Shown: positions 21,800-32,420, counted from the first letter of the stretch. The stretch is 38,831 bases of DNA from an uncultured Clostridia bacterium (GCA_947629765.1 CANREW010000011.1:1-38831), one strand, 5' to 3'. Made by a program: numbers and translations. Notes: a model not told the origin generated them from the letters alone.

Positions 21800-24193
21800 T
21801 TAGTTATTGATATTTGTTTTTATTTTTATATCATTTTTATTTTTTACTTTTATTTCTATTTCCCCATTTTTGTCTGTTCTATAAATCTTTACATTTAGCT
21901 TTTCTAGATTTTGTATTGTTATATCGCTTGGATGATTAAAAGTATTGTTCTCTCCTACTCCTATTAATGCAATTTTAGGTGATACTGCTTTTAAAAATTC
22001 ATAACTTGACGATGTTTTAGAGCCATGATGTGCAACTTTTAAAATATCTGCTTTTAATTCTTTTTTAGTGTAAATATTTAATATATTTTCCTCCGCTTCT
22101 TTTTCTATATCCCCAGTAAAAAGTATGCTTACATTTTTACTTATAAATTTTGCAACAATTGAATTATTATTTATATCTGAATGTGCCAAATTTTTCGTTG
22201 GATATAGGACATCTATATATGCAGTTTTATCAAATACTACTCTGTCATTTGCTTTTACAATTATTATATTTATGTGTTTTTTCTTCACAATCTGCATTAT
22301 TTCATTAAAATTTTCATAGTTTTCCTTTTGCTTTGATATAATCAAATTTTTTACTTTTATATTTTCTAAAATTGTCTTTATACCTCCGCAGTGATCTGTA
22401 TCAAAATGACTGCATAATATATAATCTATTTTAGTTATTCTCCTACTGAGTAAATATGGCAACAAAATATTTTCTCCAACATCATAAGTCTCAGATCCTC
22501 CGCCATCTATTAATATACTAGTATTTAAACTTGTGAGAATTAAGCAAGAATCTCCCTGCATCACATCTATAAAGTATATTCGTAGATTTTTTGGCGCCGT
22601 TTTATATAGTCCTAAGATTAGAATAATAATTAATATAACTGCAATAATTTTTTTATATGACTTTTTGATTTTTTGCAATATCCATTGTTTGCCGAAATTT
22701 TCTATATAGATATGTAAATGAGATTATTAAAATATAATAAAGGATTATCTCCCAAATATATGGGGTTTTTAGATATATCTTTGAAAATGGAATTTTAGCT
22801 GTGTTTTCTGTTATAAATTCTAGTAGACCAATAAGAGGTTTATATAAGATTCCTAGAAAGTTTGCAACCGGCGGTAATAAAAATGAAATTATGATTAATA
22901 AAAATCCAAATATGATGATAATTCCTATTATATAACTTGTCAAAATATTTGTTATTAAAAATGTCAATGATACTGTTTTATAATTGTATAAAATAATTGG
23001 AATTAATACAATTTGTGCAGAGAGACTTACTAAGCTTGTATTTTTTATATATCTTATTATTTTTTCTTTATATGTGTTAGTGATTAATTTAGTTGAACTA
23101 TTTTTGTTATTTAAAAAACAAATGATTCCAATCGTTCCTCCAAATGACAAAAGCACTCCGTTATTTCTTATGTTATATGGGTTTGCGATTAATATAATTA
23201 GCAAAGAAAAACATATATTAGACCATATATCATTTTTTCTATATATAATTCCGAGAAATTAATAGTAATATCGACATTGTACAAGCTCTTACAACTGATG
23301 GAGTAAAATTTGTGATTGCCATAAATACCAATAATAATATAGCCGTAATTGCTTTTATTTTTCGTTTTGAGGCGTTTTTTCTATTCAGGAGAATAGTTAT
23401 ACCTGTTATAACATATCCTACGTGAGTGCCAGATACTGCTAAAATATGATATATACTACTATCTTTGAAGTTTTGCACCGTTTCTTCTGGTATTTCAGAG
23501 ATATCTCCGAAGTAAAATTCCTGTGGCTAGTTTTGACCTTTCGCCTAATATTTCTTTTAAGTTTGATTTTATCTTTTCCCTTATTTCATTTATTATAATC
23601 AAAACTGGGTTTAAATTTTTGTCCTTTAATAAATCTATCTCACTGCTTACATCTATAATACCATATACATTTTTTGTCTTTAGGTATTCTTTATAATCAA
23701 ATGCCTTATAGTTTGTAGCCGAGCTTGCTTGTTCATAAGTTCCTTTAAAATGTATTTGATTTCCATATTTAAGATATATATCTTTTTTAGTATATATTAT
23801 TAGATTTGTTTTTTTATACTTAGTATCTTTATTTATATCGTTTACCTGAATTGTATAACTTGCTTTATAAGTTGTTTCTTTTCTATCTGAAATTACAGTT
23901 CCTGTAACTTCTATCTCCTCTGTTTTTGAATCTTTGATTTGTTGATATAGACTTCTATGTTTGTTTTCTAGGAAATTTATTTGAATATTAGAAATTATTA
24001 AAAATATAAAGAAAGTTATAATAAAAAATTTATATTCTTTAATAAGATTAAAATCTATAATTCTTGCTTTAATAAGCAAAATAGAAATTCCTCCAAATAT
24101 AAAAAATATAGGAGCTATACTTATTTTTAAGTATAGCCCCCATATTATACCTATTATATATCCAACCGTAATCCATATAAGCGGTCTTCTCAT
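21800..24193 (-). CDS. comEC: ComEC-type DNA internalisation protein (DUF4131 + Competence + MBL-fold domains) with three CGG +1 frameshift sites
   Basis: Four ORFs in order: 23495..24193, 23239..23478, 22653..23204, 21800..22678. HLLAVSGTHV-like HILAVSGTHVGYV, RACTMSILLLISGIIYRKNDIWSNICFSLLIILIANPYNI, MBL motif SHFDTDHCGG and VAHHGSKTSS. Confidence 0.9.
22692..22694 (-). other. Putative +1 recoding site: TTT CGG C -> Gly (GGC)
   Basis: Minus-strand AGAAAATTTCGGCAAACAATGGATATTGCAAAAAATC; +1 frame YRKFGKQWILQKIKKSYKK joins the Competence and MBL domains. Confidence 0.78.
23251..23253 (-). other. Putative +1 recoding site: TCT CGG A -> Gly
   Basis: Minus-strand CTATTAATTTCTCGGAATTATATATAGAAAA; +1 frame LLISGIIYRKNDIWSNICFS. 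Confidence 0.88.
23517..23519 (-). other. Putative +1 recoding site: CTT CGG A -> Gly
   Basis: Minus-strand GGAATTTTACTTCGGAGATATCTCTGAAATA; +1 frame TGILLGDISEIPEETVQNFKDSSIYHILAVSGTHV. Confidence 0.9.
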
Positions 24194-24234
24194 TCTTATT
24201 CCTTTCGCTTTAGCAAAATTCTATAATCTTAAAA

Positions 24235-25530
24235 TTATATTATGTGACGTGCACAAACAAAGTAAAATCCATCTCCTGAAACATTTGATATGATAACACC
24301 TTTTCTTGAATTAGCTGCGTGTATAAATTTTCCGCCTCCTATATATATTCCTACGTGTCCTATCTTTTTACTTGAACTTGAATTTGAAAAGCAGATTAAG
24401 TCTCCTTCTTGCATTTCTGATTTGCTAACTGCTTTACCATTTTTAGCTTGTGCTGCACCTGAACGTGATATTGAATATCCAAAATGTTTATATACATATG
24501 TTGTAAATCCTGAGCAGTCAAATCCTTTGCTTGGAGATTCTTCTCCATATACATATTTGTATCCAAGATATTTCTTAGCAAAAGCAACTATTTCTGCACC
24601 TGTTGCTGAACCTGTATTTGTTACTTCTTCTGCAGCTGTGCTTTGTGTTACTTTTTTTGTTTCAGTTACTTTATTTGTTTCTTGTGTATTTGCTACAGTT
24701 GTATTAGTTTTTTTAGTTGTTCTAGTACTAGAACTTCTTGATGATGTAGTTATTTTCTTTTCTGAAATATATTTTGTTGCAATATATCCCACATTTCCAG
24801 CGTACTGTACTTGTGTCCAAGTAGTACCCTTTTCAAGAATTTTAACTTGATCATTTAATTTTAATGTTGTTATTACAATTGAATTATTATTTGCTTCTTT
24901 TCTGAAATTTACAGAACTTGCAGAAATATATCCTGTTTTTTGTGATGAAGTATTATTTTTTTCAGAATCTGAAACATTTTCTTCTTTTTCTGTTATGTTG
25001 TCTGTTCTAACCCAACCTTCTACATCTTCTGCTTTTATATATGACCATCCGCTTACTTCACTTGTAATTTCTACTTTTTGTTCTTTTTCAGTTGTATCTA
25101 ATACAAGTGAATTTATAAGTGGTGTTATATACACATTTACATTATTATTCACATATTTTACTAAAACTTTTTCTTCTTTTTCTGCATTCTCTTCTGGTGT
25201 TTCTTGGTTTTCTTGTGTATTATTTTCTTTTCCTTGGGCCTCGGTTTCTTCAGATATTGGTTCTTGTACTTTTATATATTGCATTGCAACATAACCAACA
25301 TATTCATTTGAATCAACCTTTGCTTTAACTTTATACCATCCGTCATTTTCTTCTAATATTGAAACTTTGTCGTTCATTTCTAGTAAGTCTAATACTACAG
25401 AATTTGCTGATGGTTCCTTTCTTAATCTTAAAGTATCTGTCGTAACTATTCCTGTTGATGCTATACTGCATATTGCAGTACCAAATAATATCGTAATGGC
25501 CAATAAGGAAATTACTATACTTTTCTTCAT
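24235..25530 (-). CDS. Secreted SH3b (x3) + NlpC/P60 cell-wall hydrolase
   Basis: Signal peptide, three SH3b repeats (TLRLRKEPSANSVVLDLLEMNDKVSIL, VNFRKEANNNSIVITTLKLNDQVKIL), NlpC/P60 motif GFDCSGFTTYVYKHFG ... HVGIYIGGGKFIHA. Confidence 0.92.
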   Translation of the reverse strand: MKKSIVISLLAITILFGTAICSIASTGIVTTDTLRLRKEPSANSVVLDLLEMNDKVSILEENDGWYKVKAKVDSNEYVGYVAMQYIKVQEPISEETEAQGKENNTQENQETPEENAEKEEKVLVKYVNNNVNVYITPLINSLVLDTTEKEQKVEITSEVSGWSYIKAEDVEGWVRTDNITEKEENVSDSEKNNTSSQKTGYISASSVNFRKEANNNSIVITTLKLNDQVKILEKGTTWTQVQYAGNVGYIATKYISEKKITTSSRSSSTRTTKKTNTTVANTQETNKVTETKKVTQSTAAEEVTNTGSATGAEIVAFAKKYLGYKYVYGEESPSKGFDCSGFTTYVYKHFGYSISRSGAAQAKNGKAVSKSEMQEGDLICFSNSSSSKKIGHVGIYIGGGKFIHAANSRKGVIISNVSGDGFYFVCARHII

Positions 25531-25648
25531 AAATCACCTCGTTTTTTCATCACGTAACCTTTATTATACTCTCTTTTTATAAGTTTGTCAAATTTTGGGC
25601 ATATTTTTTTATTATTTTTTAGGTGCTTATCTGCTAAATTCCTTGATT

Positions 25649-26932
25649 TTACTGGATTCTATCTATTATCTGAATACATTTTTTATATACCTTTTCTTTA
25701 TCTATTCCTTCAATTTTTCTATTTTCCATTACTAATTTACCATTTATAATTGTATGACAAACATTATGTCCTTTTGCATTGTATACAATTGATGAAAATA
25801 TATTTCCATTTGGAATACAAGTTTCTGTGTTTAAATCTAATATAATTAAATCTGCCTGTTTTCCTTCTTCAATACTTCCTATTTTATCATCTAATCTTAA
25901 AGCTTTTGCACCATTTATTGTTGCCATTTTCAATATTTCGTAGCTTTCTAGATTTTTTGGATTTTCATTAACTCCCTTTTGAAGAAGACCTGTAAATTTC
26001 ATAGTTTCAAACATATCTAAGTTAGATCCGCTTCCTTGTCCATCTGTTCCAAGGCTTACATTTATTCCTTTATCTAGCATTTCTTTAACTTTTGCAATTC
26101 CACAACCTAATCTTAGATTACTTATTGGGCAATGTGAAACATTTACTTTTAATTTGCTTAATTCGTCTATTTCTTTTGAGGTTACTTTAACTACATGAGC
26201 TAAAATATTATGAGTCTCAGTAAAATGTTTTTTTAAGACATCTACTGGGCTTACTACATTATATGCTTTTTTTATATCTAACGTTTCTTGTGCATTTTCG
26301 CAAAAATGCATATGTACGTTCATATCATATTTTTTTGCCATTTCTATTAGTTCTTTTACAGTATCTTCTCCTGTTGTATATAGCCCATGTATTCCTATAT
26401 TTAAAGTGATATTTTCGTACTTATGGTTATACTCTTTTATTAATTTTTCTAATTCTTCTATTCTTTGTCTTTGCATTTCCTGAACATCATTTACAGTTCT
26501 TGTAACTTCAAGCCTCATTCCTAGCTCATTTGCAGCCTTTATTGTTTCTTCTGCCATACAGTATTGATCATTTGCCATCGTTGTTCCTGTTGTAATCATT
26601 TCAATGCAAGATAAAAGTGATGCATAATATATGTCTTCTGGTGTTAATTTGTCTTCCATAGGCCATATTTTGTCATTTAACCAGTCTTGTAATGTATATC
26701 CATCCAAAGTCTCTCTAAATATTGACATACTTATATGAGTATGCGTATTTATTAACCCTGGCATACATATCTTTCCTTTTGTATCTATTACTTTTGCATT
26801 AGTTGTATTTTCTATGTTTTTTCCAATTTTTGCAATTTTACCATTTGATATGTATACATCCATATCTGGTTCGTATTTTTCTCTTTTATCTGATATAGAT
26901 ATTAAATTACAGTTTTTTATTAATATATCCAT
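25649..26932 (-). CDS. Amidohydrolase, 5-methylthioadenosine/S-adenosylhomocysteine deaminase-like
   Basis: GLINTHTHISMSIFRE, HMHFCENAQETL, NVSHCPISNLRLGCGIAKV, VSLGTDGQGSGSNLDMFETMK. Confidence 0.87.
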   Translation of the reverse strand: MDILIKNCNLISISDKREKYEPDMDVYISNGKIAKIGKNIENTTNAKVIDTKGKICMPGLINTHTHISMSIFRETLDGYTLQDWLNDKIWPMEDKLTPEDIYYASLLSCIEMITTGTTMANDQYCMAEETIKAANELGMRLEVTRTVNDVQEMQRQRIEELEKLIKEYNHKYENITLNIGIHGLYTTGEDTVKELIEMAKKYDMNVHMHFCENAQETLDIKKAYNVVSPVDVLKKHFTETHNILAHVVKVTSKEIDELSKLKVNVSHCPISNLRLGCGIAKVKEMLDKGINVSLGTDGQGSGSNLDMFETMKFTGLLQKGVNENPKNLESYEILKMATINGAKALRLDDKIGSIEEGKQADLIILDLNTETCIPNGNIFSSIVYNAKGHNVCHTIINGKLVMENRKIEGIDKEKVYKKCIQIIDRIQ

Positions 26933-26996
26933 ATTATCACCAACCCTTTTGCTGTATTTTATCATATACTAAAAAATTTATCAATCATAAAAAATA

Positions 26997-27030
26997 CCTC
27001 AAATGCTAAACTATTGTCTAACATTTGAGG
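26997..27030 (-). terminator. Rho-independent terminator of the rplJL operon
   Basis: CCTCAAATG...CATTTGAGG with TATTTTTTAT tail on the minus strand. Confidence 0.85.
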
Positions 27031-27055
27031 TTTAATATAAAATATTTTGTTTGAA

Positions 27056-27430
27056 TTATTCTAATTCTACAACTGCTCCTGCTTCTGTAAATTTAGTTTT
27101 TAATTCTTCTGCTTCGTCTTTTGCAACATTTTCTTTTATTGTTTTTGGAGCTCCATCAACTAAGTCTTTTGCTTCTTTTAATCCTAATCCTGTTGCATCT
27201 CTAACAACTTTGATTACTTGGATTTTGTTTGCTCCTGCATCTTTTAATACTACATTGAATGAAGATTTCTCTTCAGCTGCAGCTCCGGCAGCTCCTGCTG
27301 CTCCTGCTGCTGGTGCAGCTGCTGCTACTGCAGATACTCCATATTTTTCTTCAATTCCTTTAACTAATTCTGATAATTCAACTACTGTTAAACTATCGAT
27401 AGTTTCTAATAATTCTTCTACTTTTGACAT
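27056..27430 (-). CDS. rplL: 50S ribosomal protein L7/L12
   Basis: [32 protein letters not shown]..., Ala/Gly hinge, [29 protein letters not shown]. Confidence 0.97.
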   Translation of the reverse strand: MSKVEELLETIDSLTVVELSELVKGIEEKYGVSAVAAAAPAAGAAGAAGAAAEEKSSFNVVLKDAGANKIQVIKVVRDATGLGLKEAKDLVDGAPKTIKENVAKDEAEELKTKFTEAGAVVELE

Positions 27431-27491
27431 TTTAAAATTCCTCCTAAATTTTTATAATTTTAATTTTTTAATAATTTTTTTAGCTTATACT

Positions 27492-27998
27492 TTAAGCTGC
27501 ACTAGTTTCTTTTTGAATACGTACTTGGTCAATTGCAACTGCAAGACGTGAAATAGTTCCAAGTAATCCACCAGCAAGCATTCCAATAAGGGTTTCTCTT
27601 GATGGTAGTTTTGCAAGTGTTATTATTTCTTCTGCTGTCATGACCTTTCCTTCTACTACACCGCCTTTTATTTTATAAAAGTCGTGTTCTTTTGTATATT
27701 CATAAATTGCTTTTGCAGGTTCTAGATAATCATCTTTTCCAATGATTACAGCTGTTGGGCCTTCTACTGCTTCATTTAGTCCTTCTATTCCGCATTTTTC
27801 AAGTGCTCTTCTTGAAATATTGTTTTTAACTATTTTGTATTCAGAGTTTGATTTTCTAAGAGTTGATCTTAAATTTGTAACATCTTCAACTGTTATTCCT
27901 CTATAATCTGCGAAAAGAACTAATTTAGCGTTTTGCATTTTTTCTGCTAAGCTATTTACTTCTTCTTCTTTTTGTTTTATTATTTCTTTATTTGCCAC
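27492..27998 (-). CDS. rplJ: 50S ribosomal protein L10
   Basis: LVLFADYRGITVEDVTNLRSTLRKSNSEYKIVKNN. Confidence 0.96.
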   Translation of the reverse strand: MANKEIIKQKEEEVNSLAEKMQNAKLVLFADYRGITVEDVTNLRSTLRKSNSEYKIVKNNISRRALEKCGIEGLNEAVEGPTAVIIGKDDYLEPAKAIYEYTKEHDFYKIKGGVVEGKVMTAEEIITLAKLPSRETLIGMLAGGLLGTISRLAVAIDQVRIQKETSAA

Positions 27999-28023
27999 CT
28001 TGTTTCACCTCCTGTATAATGAC

Positions 28024-28147
28024 CGTTCGCAAAATAAATTTCGTATTGCGTTGTCAGACTTCGGTCAAATATTCTTTAGATGACCACTAGGTCTATCTAA
28101 AGAATTTTGCCTTGTCTTCCTAGCACTACTCGTTTCTTTTGTGAACT
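28024..28147. repeat. Nested palindromic segment between the L10 attenuator and rplJ
   Basis: Outer GTTCGCAAAA / TTTTGTGAAC; inner ATTCTTTAGAT / ATCTAAAGAAT; TGACCG / CGGTCA. Confidence 0.55.
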
Positions 28148-28183
28148 AGTTTTTTATTTTATATTTTTTTAAAATTTAAAAAT

Positions 28184-28222
28184 TAAAAACTCGGCTAAAT
28201 CCTAAGGCAGATTTTCCGAGTT
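28184..28222 (-). terminator. Attenuator terminator of the rplJ leader
   Basis: Minus strand AACTCGGAAAATCTGCCTTAGGATTTAGCCGAGTTTTTAATTTTT. Confidence 0.7.
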
Positions 28223-28256
28223 TGTTTATCTAGAAATATAATATTTTCTATTTTCC

Positions 28257-28306
28257 TCGGTAGGATTTATTCTTAAATTTTAAAGATACCTACTGTCTTA
28301 GGGTAA
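28257..28306 (-). ncRNA. Ribosomal protein L10 leader
   Basis: Minus strand CCCTAAGACAGTAGGTATCTTTAAAATTTAAGAATAAATCCTACCGAGG, upstream of rplJ, followed by a terminator; resembles the Firmicute L10 leader pattern GACAG-N-AGGU...UCCU-CCGAGG. Confidence 0.75.
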
Positions 28307-28325
28307 TATTCAATTTTTATTTCAA

Positions 28326-29009
28326 TTATTTTTGATCTATATATATACTTGGTCCCATTGTAGTAGTTACTGCTACTGTTTTAATATATTGACCTTTAGC
28401 TGCAACTGGTTTTGCTTTTATTATAGCATCCATAACAGTATTATAATTCTCTAATAATTTTTCTGCTCCGAAAGATACTTTTCCAAAACCTAAGTGTATT
28501 ATATTTGTTTTGTCTAGTCTATATTCTACTTTTCCTGATTTAATTTCGCTAATGGCTTTTGCAACATCCATTGTTACTGTTCCTGATTTTGGGTTTGGCA
28601 TTAATCCTTTTGGTCCTAATACTTTTCCTAGTCTTCCTACTACACCCATCATATCTGGTGTTGCTACAACTACATCATAGTCAAACCAATTTTCTTTCTC
28701 TATTTTTGGTATTAATTCTTCTGCTCCAACGAAGTCTGCTCCTGCTTGAGTTGCTTCATCTGCTTTTGGTCCTTTGGCAAATACCAATACTTTTAAGGTT
28801 TTACCTGTACCATTTGGAAGTACTACTGTACCTCTTACTTGTTGATCAGCGTGTTTTGAATCTACGCCTAATTTTACGTGTAATTCAACTGTTTCATCAA
28901 ATTTTGTTTTTGGGAATTTTTCTATTAATGTAAATGCTTCTTTAGCATCATATAATTTTCCCTTTTCTAGAAGTTTTGCTGATTCTTGATATCTTTTTCC
29001 TCTTTTCAT
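28326..29009 (-). CDS. rplA: 50S ribosomal protein L1
   Basis: [26 protein letters not shown]..., [23 protein letters not shown]. Confidence 0.97.
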   Translation of the reverse strand: MKRGKRYQESAKLLEKGKLYDAKEAFTLIEKFPKTKFDETVELHVKLGVDSKHADQQVRGTVVLPNGTGKTLKVLVFAKGPKADEATQAGADFVGAEELIPKIEKENWFDYDVVVATPDMMGVVGRLGKVLGPKGLMPNPKSGTVTMDVAKAISEIKSGKVEYRLDKTNIIHLGFGKVSFGAEKLLENYNTVMDAIIKAKPVAAKGQYIKTVAVTTTMGPSIYIDQK

Positions 29010-29066
29010 TTTTACCTCCTTTGGTTCTAACGAAGTTATTTTAAAACTTCTCCCAATTTAAATATT

Positions 29067-29492
29067 TTATTCAACAACTATACCCATAGATCTAGCTGTT
29101 CCTTTAACCATACTCATAGCTGCTTCAAGTGAAGCTGCGTTTAAGTCTTCCATTTTTTGTTCAGCGATTTGTTTTACTTGTTCTTCTGTAATTTTTGCAA
29201 CTTTTTCTTTGTTTGGTTTACCAGAACCTTTTTCTATTTTGATAGCTTTTTTGATTAATACAGCAACTGGTGGTACTTTTGTTACAAATTCAAAAGATTT
29301 ATCTTGGTATACGGTAATAACAACTGGGATTATCATTCCTGGTTGGTTTGCTGTTCTATCATTAAATTCTTTAACAAATTGCATGATATTTACACCACTT
29401 GAACCAAGTGCTGGACCTACTGGTGGAGCAGGTGTTGCTTTTCCAGCTTCTATTTGTAGTTTTATTACATTTGCTACTTCTTTTTGTGCCAT
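29067..29492 (-). CDS. rplK: 50S ribosomal protein L11
   Basis: [39 protein letters not shown]. Confidence 0.97.
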   Translation of the reverse strand: MAQKEVANVIKLQIEAGKATPAPPVGPALGSSGVNIMQFVKEFNDRTANQPGMIIPVVITVYQDKSFEFVTKVPPVAVLIKKAIKIEKGSGKPNKEKVAKITEEQVKQIAEQKMEDLNAASLEAAMSMVKGTARSMGIVVE

Positions 29493-29545
29493 TTCTTGCA
29501 CCTCCTTTAAATGTTAATTATTTATAAGTCTTTTAAGGCTTCTTT

Positions 29546-30079
29546 CTAAACTTTTTGAACCTGTGAAAATTCTAATTCTGCTGGGGTTTCTCTTCCAAAC
29601 ATAGAAACTAAAACTTTTACTTTTCCTTTTTCTTTGTTTATTTCTTGTACTACCCCAATGAATCCTTCTAGTGGACCATTTATAACTTTTACAGAATCAT
29701 TTACTTCATAGTCAACTCTTATTGGTACATCTTCAAATCCCATATTTCTTATTTCTTCCTCTGTAAGAGGTATTGGATTTGTACCAGAACCTACGAAACC
29801 AGTAACTCCTCTTGTATTTCTTACGATATACCAAGTTTCATCGGTTACTATCATTTTTATTAGAACATATCCTGGAAAAACTTTTTTCAAATTTGCTTTT
29901 CTTTTTCCATCTTTTATTTCAATTTGTTCCTCCATTGGAACAACTATGTCAAAGAAGTAGTCTTCCATTTCTCTGTTTTTTACCATTTTTTCAAGATCTG
30001 TTTTTACTTTATTTTCATATCCAGAATAAGTATGTATTACATACCATCTTGCGACTGAATCCTCTTTTTGATGTGCCAA
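29546..30079 (-). CDS. nusG: Transcription termination/antitermination protein NusG
   Basis: RWYVIHTYSGYENKVKTDLE, FPGYVLIKM, VRNTRGVTGFVG, KOW domain. Confidence 0.96.
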   Translation of the reverse strand: MAHQKEDSVARWYVIHTYSGYENKVKTDLEKMVKNREMEDYFFDIVVPMEEQIEIKDGKRKANLKKVFPGYVLIKMIVTDETWYIVRNTRGVTGFVGSGTNPIPLTEEEIRNMGFEDVPIRVDYEVNDSVKVINGPLEGFIGVVQEINKEKGKVKVLVSMFGRETPAELEFSQVQKV

Positions 30080-30100
30080 GTTATTCGCCTCCTCGAAATA

Positions 30101-30481
30101 TTATTCTGTGACATTATTGTTATTAAGTTCTGTTGAATCTGTTACATTACTATTGTTTGCGTCTTCTTGACTGCTATTAGAATCTTCTGTGTTATTTGAA
30201 TCTTCTACACTATTTGAATCAGTTGTTTCGTTAGTTTCCGAAATACTATCTTGTACCATTGATTTTAATCTATCAATTCCGTAAGTATTTAGAGCTTCGA
30301 AAGCTAAGTCTAATACAAAACATATAGCTGTTATAATTATTACAATAACTAAAACTATTATTGTATTATTTACAACTTGACTTCTAGTTGGCCAAATAAC
30401 TTTTTTTAATTCTGCTTTAAAGTCTTTCCAGAAACTTCTTTGTTTTTTAGTTTGTTTTTCTGGTTTATCATTTTTTCCCAT
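30101..30481 (-). CDS. secE: Preprotein translocase subunit SecE with a long acidic Asn/Ser/Glu/Asp-rich C-terminal extension
   Basis: FWKDFKAELKKVIWPTRSQVVNNTIIVLVIVIIITAICFVLDLAF, then ETNETTDSNSVEDSNNTEDSNSSQEDANNSNVTDSTELNNNNVTE. Confidence 0.92.
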   Translation of the reverse strand: MGKNDKPEKQTKKQRSFWKDFKAELKKVIWPTRSQVVNNTIIVLVIVIIITAICFVLDLAFEALNTYGIDRLKSMVQDSISETNETTDSNSVEDSNNTEDSNSSQEDANNSNVTDSTELNNNNVTE

Positions 30482-30504
30482 TTTTAAGCTCCTCCTTTAT
30501 AAAG

Positions 30505-30669
30505 TTATTTAGTCTCTTTATGTGTTGTACGTTTCTTGCAGTATTTACAATATTTAACTATTTCTAATCTATCTGTGTTATTTCTTTTGTTTTTAGATGT
30601 CATATAGTTTCTTCTCTTGCATTCTGTACATTCTAAAGTAATGCTTTCTCTTGGTCCTTTTGCAGCCAT
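30505..30669 (-). CDS. rpmG: 50S ribosomal protein L33
   Basis: [54 protein letters not shown]. Confidence 0.95.
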   Translation of the reverse strand: MAAKGPRESITLECTECKRRNYMTSKNKRNNTDRLEIVKYCKYCKKRTTHKETK

Positions 30670-30842
30670 TTTAGATACACCTCCGTAAATTCTATATAGT
30701 TTGCCATTCATTAATTTATTTGGTTAAAAATTGATGTGAACACGTATTAACCTCAATACGTGTTTACATATTTTATCATATTAAATTGCGTTTGTCAATA
30801 ATTATGTAACATTTTTCTAGGAATTTTAATGATTTTCTTTGA

Positions 30843-32261
30843 TTAGTCTCCTAGCTGCATACCTTCATGCTCAGTTACTTGTTGTCCTTTATTTTCTGTT
30901 TTGTCGCCTCCATTGGCTCTTCTTTCAGCTTCTTTTTGAGTTCTTACATCAATTCTATCTCGCATTTCTTTGTCTTTGAGTCCCTCTTGTGTTACATATT
31001 TGCCTTGCTCAGTATGTCCTTCTTCTACTGCTTCCCTTAAATATTCCATAAATTTATCTCTTTTATCTTTTATAGGTTCTTTTATTGGGTCTTTTGGTGC
31101 TGGTTCATTTTTTGGTGGCTCTTTTTTCCAATCTTTATTGTCACTTTTATTTCTTATTCTTTTAGCCATAGCTTTTCTTCTACCTTCTGCAAATCCATTT
31201 GCGAATTTTGCAAGGAATGGAATTTTAGAAAGTCTTGGATGTCTTTCTTCAAATCTTGCTGGTACTGGTGGTAATGGCTCTGGTTTTGGTTCTGGTTTTG
31301 GTTGTGGCTTAGGCTCTGGCCTTGGTTCTGGTCTATCAGATTTTTTAGCTTTTTCTTGTCTTTCTTTTACTTCTTTAATAGATGCAATATTTATTTCATC
31401 CCATGATTTTCCAGCAAGCAACATTTCTCTTGCTAATCTACATTTATGTATTACAGTATCTTCTTTGCTTTCACCTTTTTCATATAATTTTATTTTAGTT
31501 TTTGAACTTTTTATTGCTTCTTCTAATTTTTTCTTTTCTGAAACTAAATTTGTTATTTCTTCGCTATTCTCTCTTGATTTAAGCATATCTTCTATTTTTG
31601 TTCTTTTTTCTGATAAATCTGAAATCTTTTTTAAATCTTCTATTTGTTGTGCTGATTGTTCTTCTGTTATTTCGCCTTTACCTTGTCCGAATTTTTCAGT
31701 TTTCTCTACTAATTTTTTGATTTTTTCATCTAGTGATTTTTGTTTTTCTCTTACTAATTTAACTTTATTCTCATTCTCATCTAATTTTATTTTTATTTCT
31801 TCTAAGGCTGCATTGTTATTAGCTAATTCATCTTTTACTGATTGTAGATTTTTTTGTCTTCTAGCAATTTCTCTTTGTTCCATTTTATATATTTTAGCTA
31901 TTTGTTTTCCGTTTTCTGCATATCCTTCTAAATATTTTTCTTCTTTTTTCGCATTATTACTCTCTCTTTGTAATCTTAGAAGTTTTTCTTCTCTATCTGG
32001 ACCTTTATAATGCTCACGTGCAGCTAATAATCTTTCTATTACATTATCTGTTCTTTCTCTTGCTTCTGATAATCTAACTAAAATTTCGTGTTCTGATAAT
32101 GTCATTAACTCTTTAAGCATTTCTTCTTTATTTACTTTAGGTGCTAATTTTGCTGTTTTAGATCTTTGATTTCTCATATTTCTTTCATATCTTTCTCTCT
32201 TTTTTTCTCTTTGTTCTCTTTCAAGAAAATTTTCTGTTCTTCTTTCTTGTTCATTTGCCAT
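30843..32261 (-). CDS. Highly charged coiled-coil protein with P/E/K-rich linker, unknown function
   Basis: 472 aa intact ORF, coiled-coil N-terminal half, RPEPRPEPKPQPKPEPKPEPLPP linker. Confidence 0.6.
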   Translation of the reverse strand: MANEQERRTENFLEREQREKKRERYERNMRNQRSKTAKLAPKVNKEEMLKELMTLSEHEILVRLSEARERTDNVIERLLAAREHYKGPDREEKLLRLQRESNNAKKEEKYLEGYAENGKQIAKIYKMEQREIARRQKNLQSVKDELANNNAALEEIKIKLDENENKVKLVREKQKSLDEKIKKLVEKTEKFGQGKGEITEEQSAQQIEDLKKISDLSEKRTKIEDMLKSRENSEEITNLVSEKKKLEEAIKSSKTKIKLYEKGESKEDTVIHKCRLAREMLLAGKSWDEINIASIKEVKERQEKAKKSDRPEPRPEPKPQPKPEPKPEPLPPVPARFEERHPRLSKIPFLAKFANGFAEGRRKAMAKRIRNKSDNKDWKKEPPKNEPAPKDPIKEPIKDKRDKFMEYLREAVEEGHTEQGKYVTQEGLKDKEMRDRIDVRTQKEAERRANGGDKTENKGQQVTEHEGMQLGD

Positions 32262-32420
32262 TTGTAGTACCCCCCTTTAATATATTTATCTAAACATATA
32301 TTTTTCCGTAATTATCTATTTAATTATACACTATTTTACATAAAATGTCAATTCGAGATTTTTTATTTCGATTCTATTTATATTCTACATTTTTTAAAGA
32401 TAATGTCAATATCATTTTCA

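Noticed and set aside
5525-23519. Homopolymer slippage (A4-A5 after CGG) as the cause of frameshifts
   Set aside because: Several sites have no A run (CGGAGG, CGGAGAT, CGGAATT, CGGCAA, CGGCCT); the common element is the C before GG.
16582-24193. uvrC, comEC, rluA-like and amidase as pseudogenes
   Set aside because: All lesions are the identical in-frame CGG event; there are no nonsense mutations, other indels or loss of conserved motifs.
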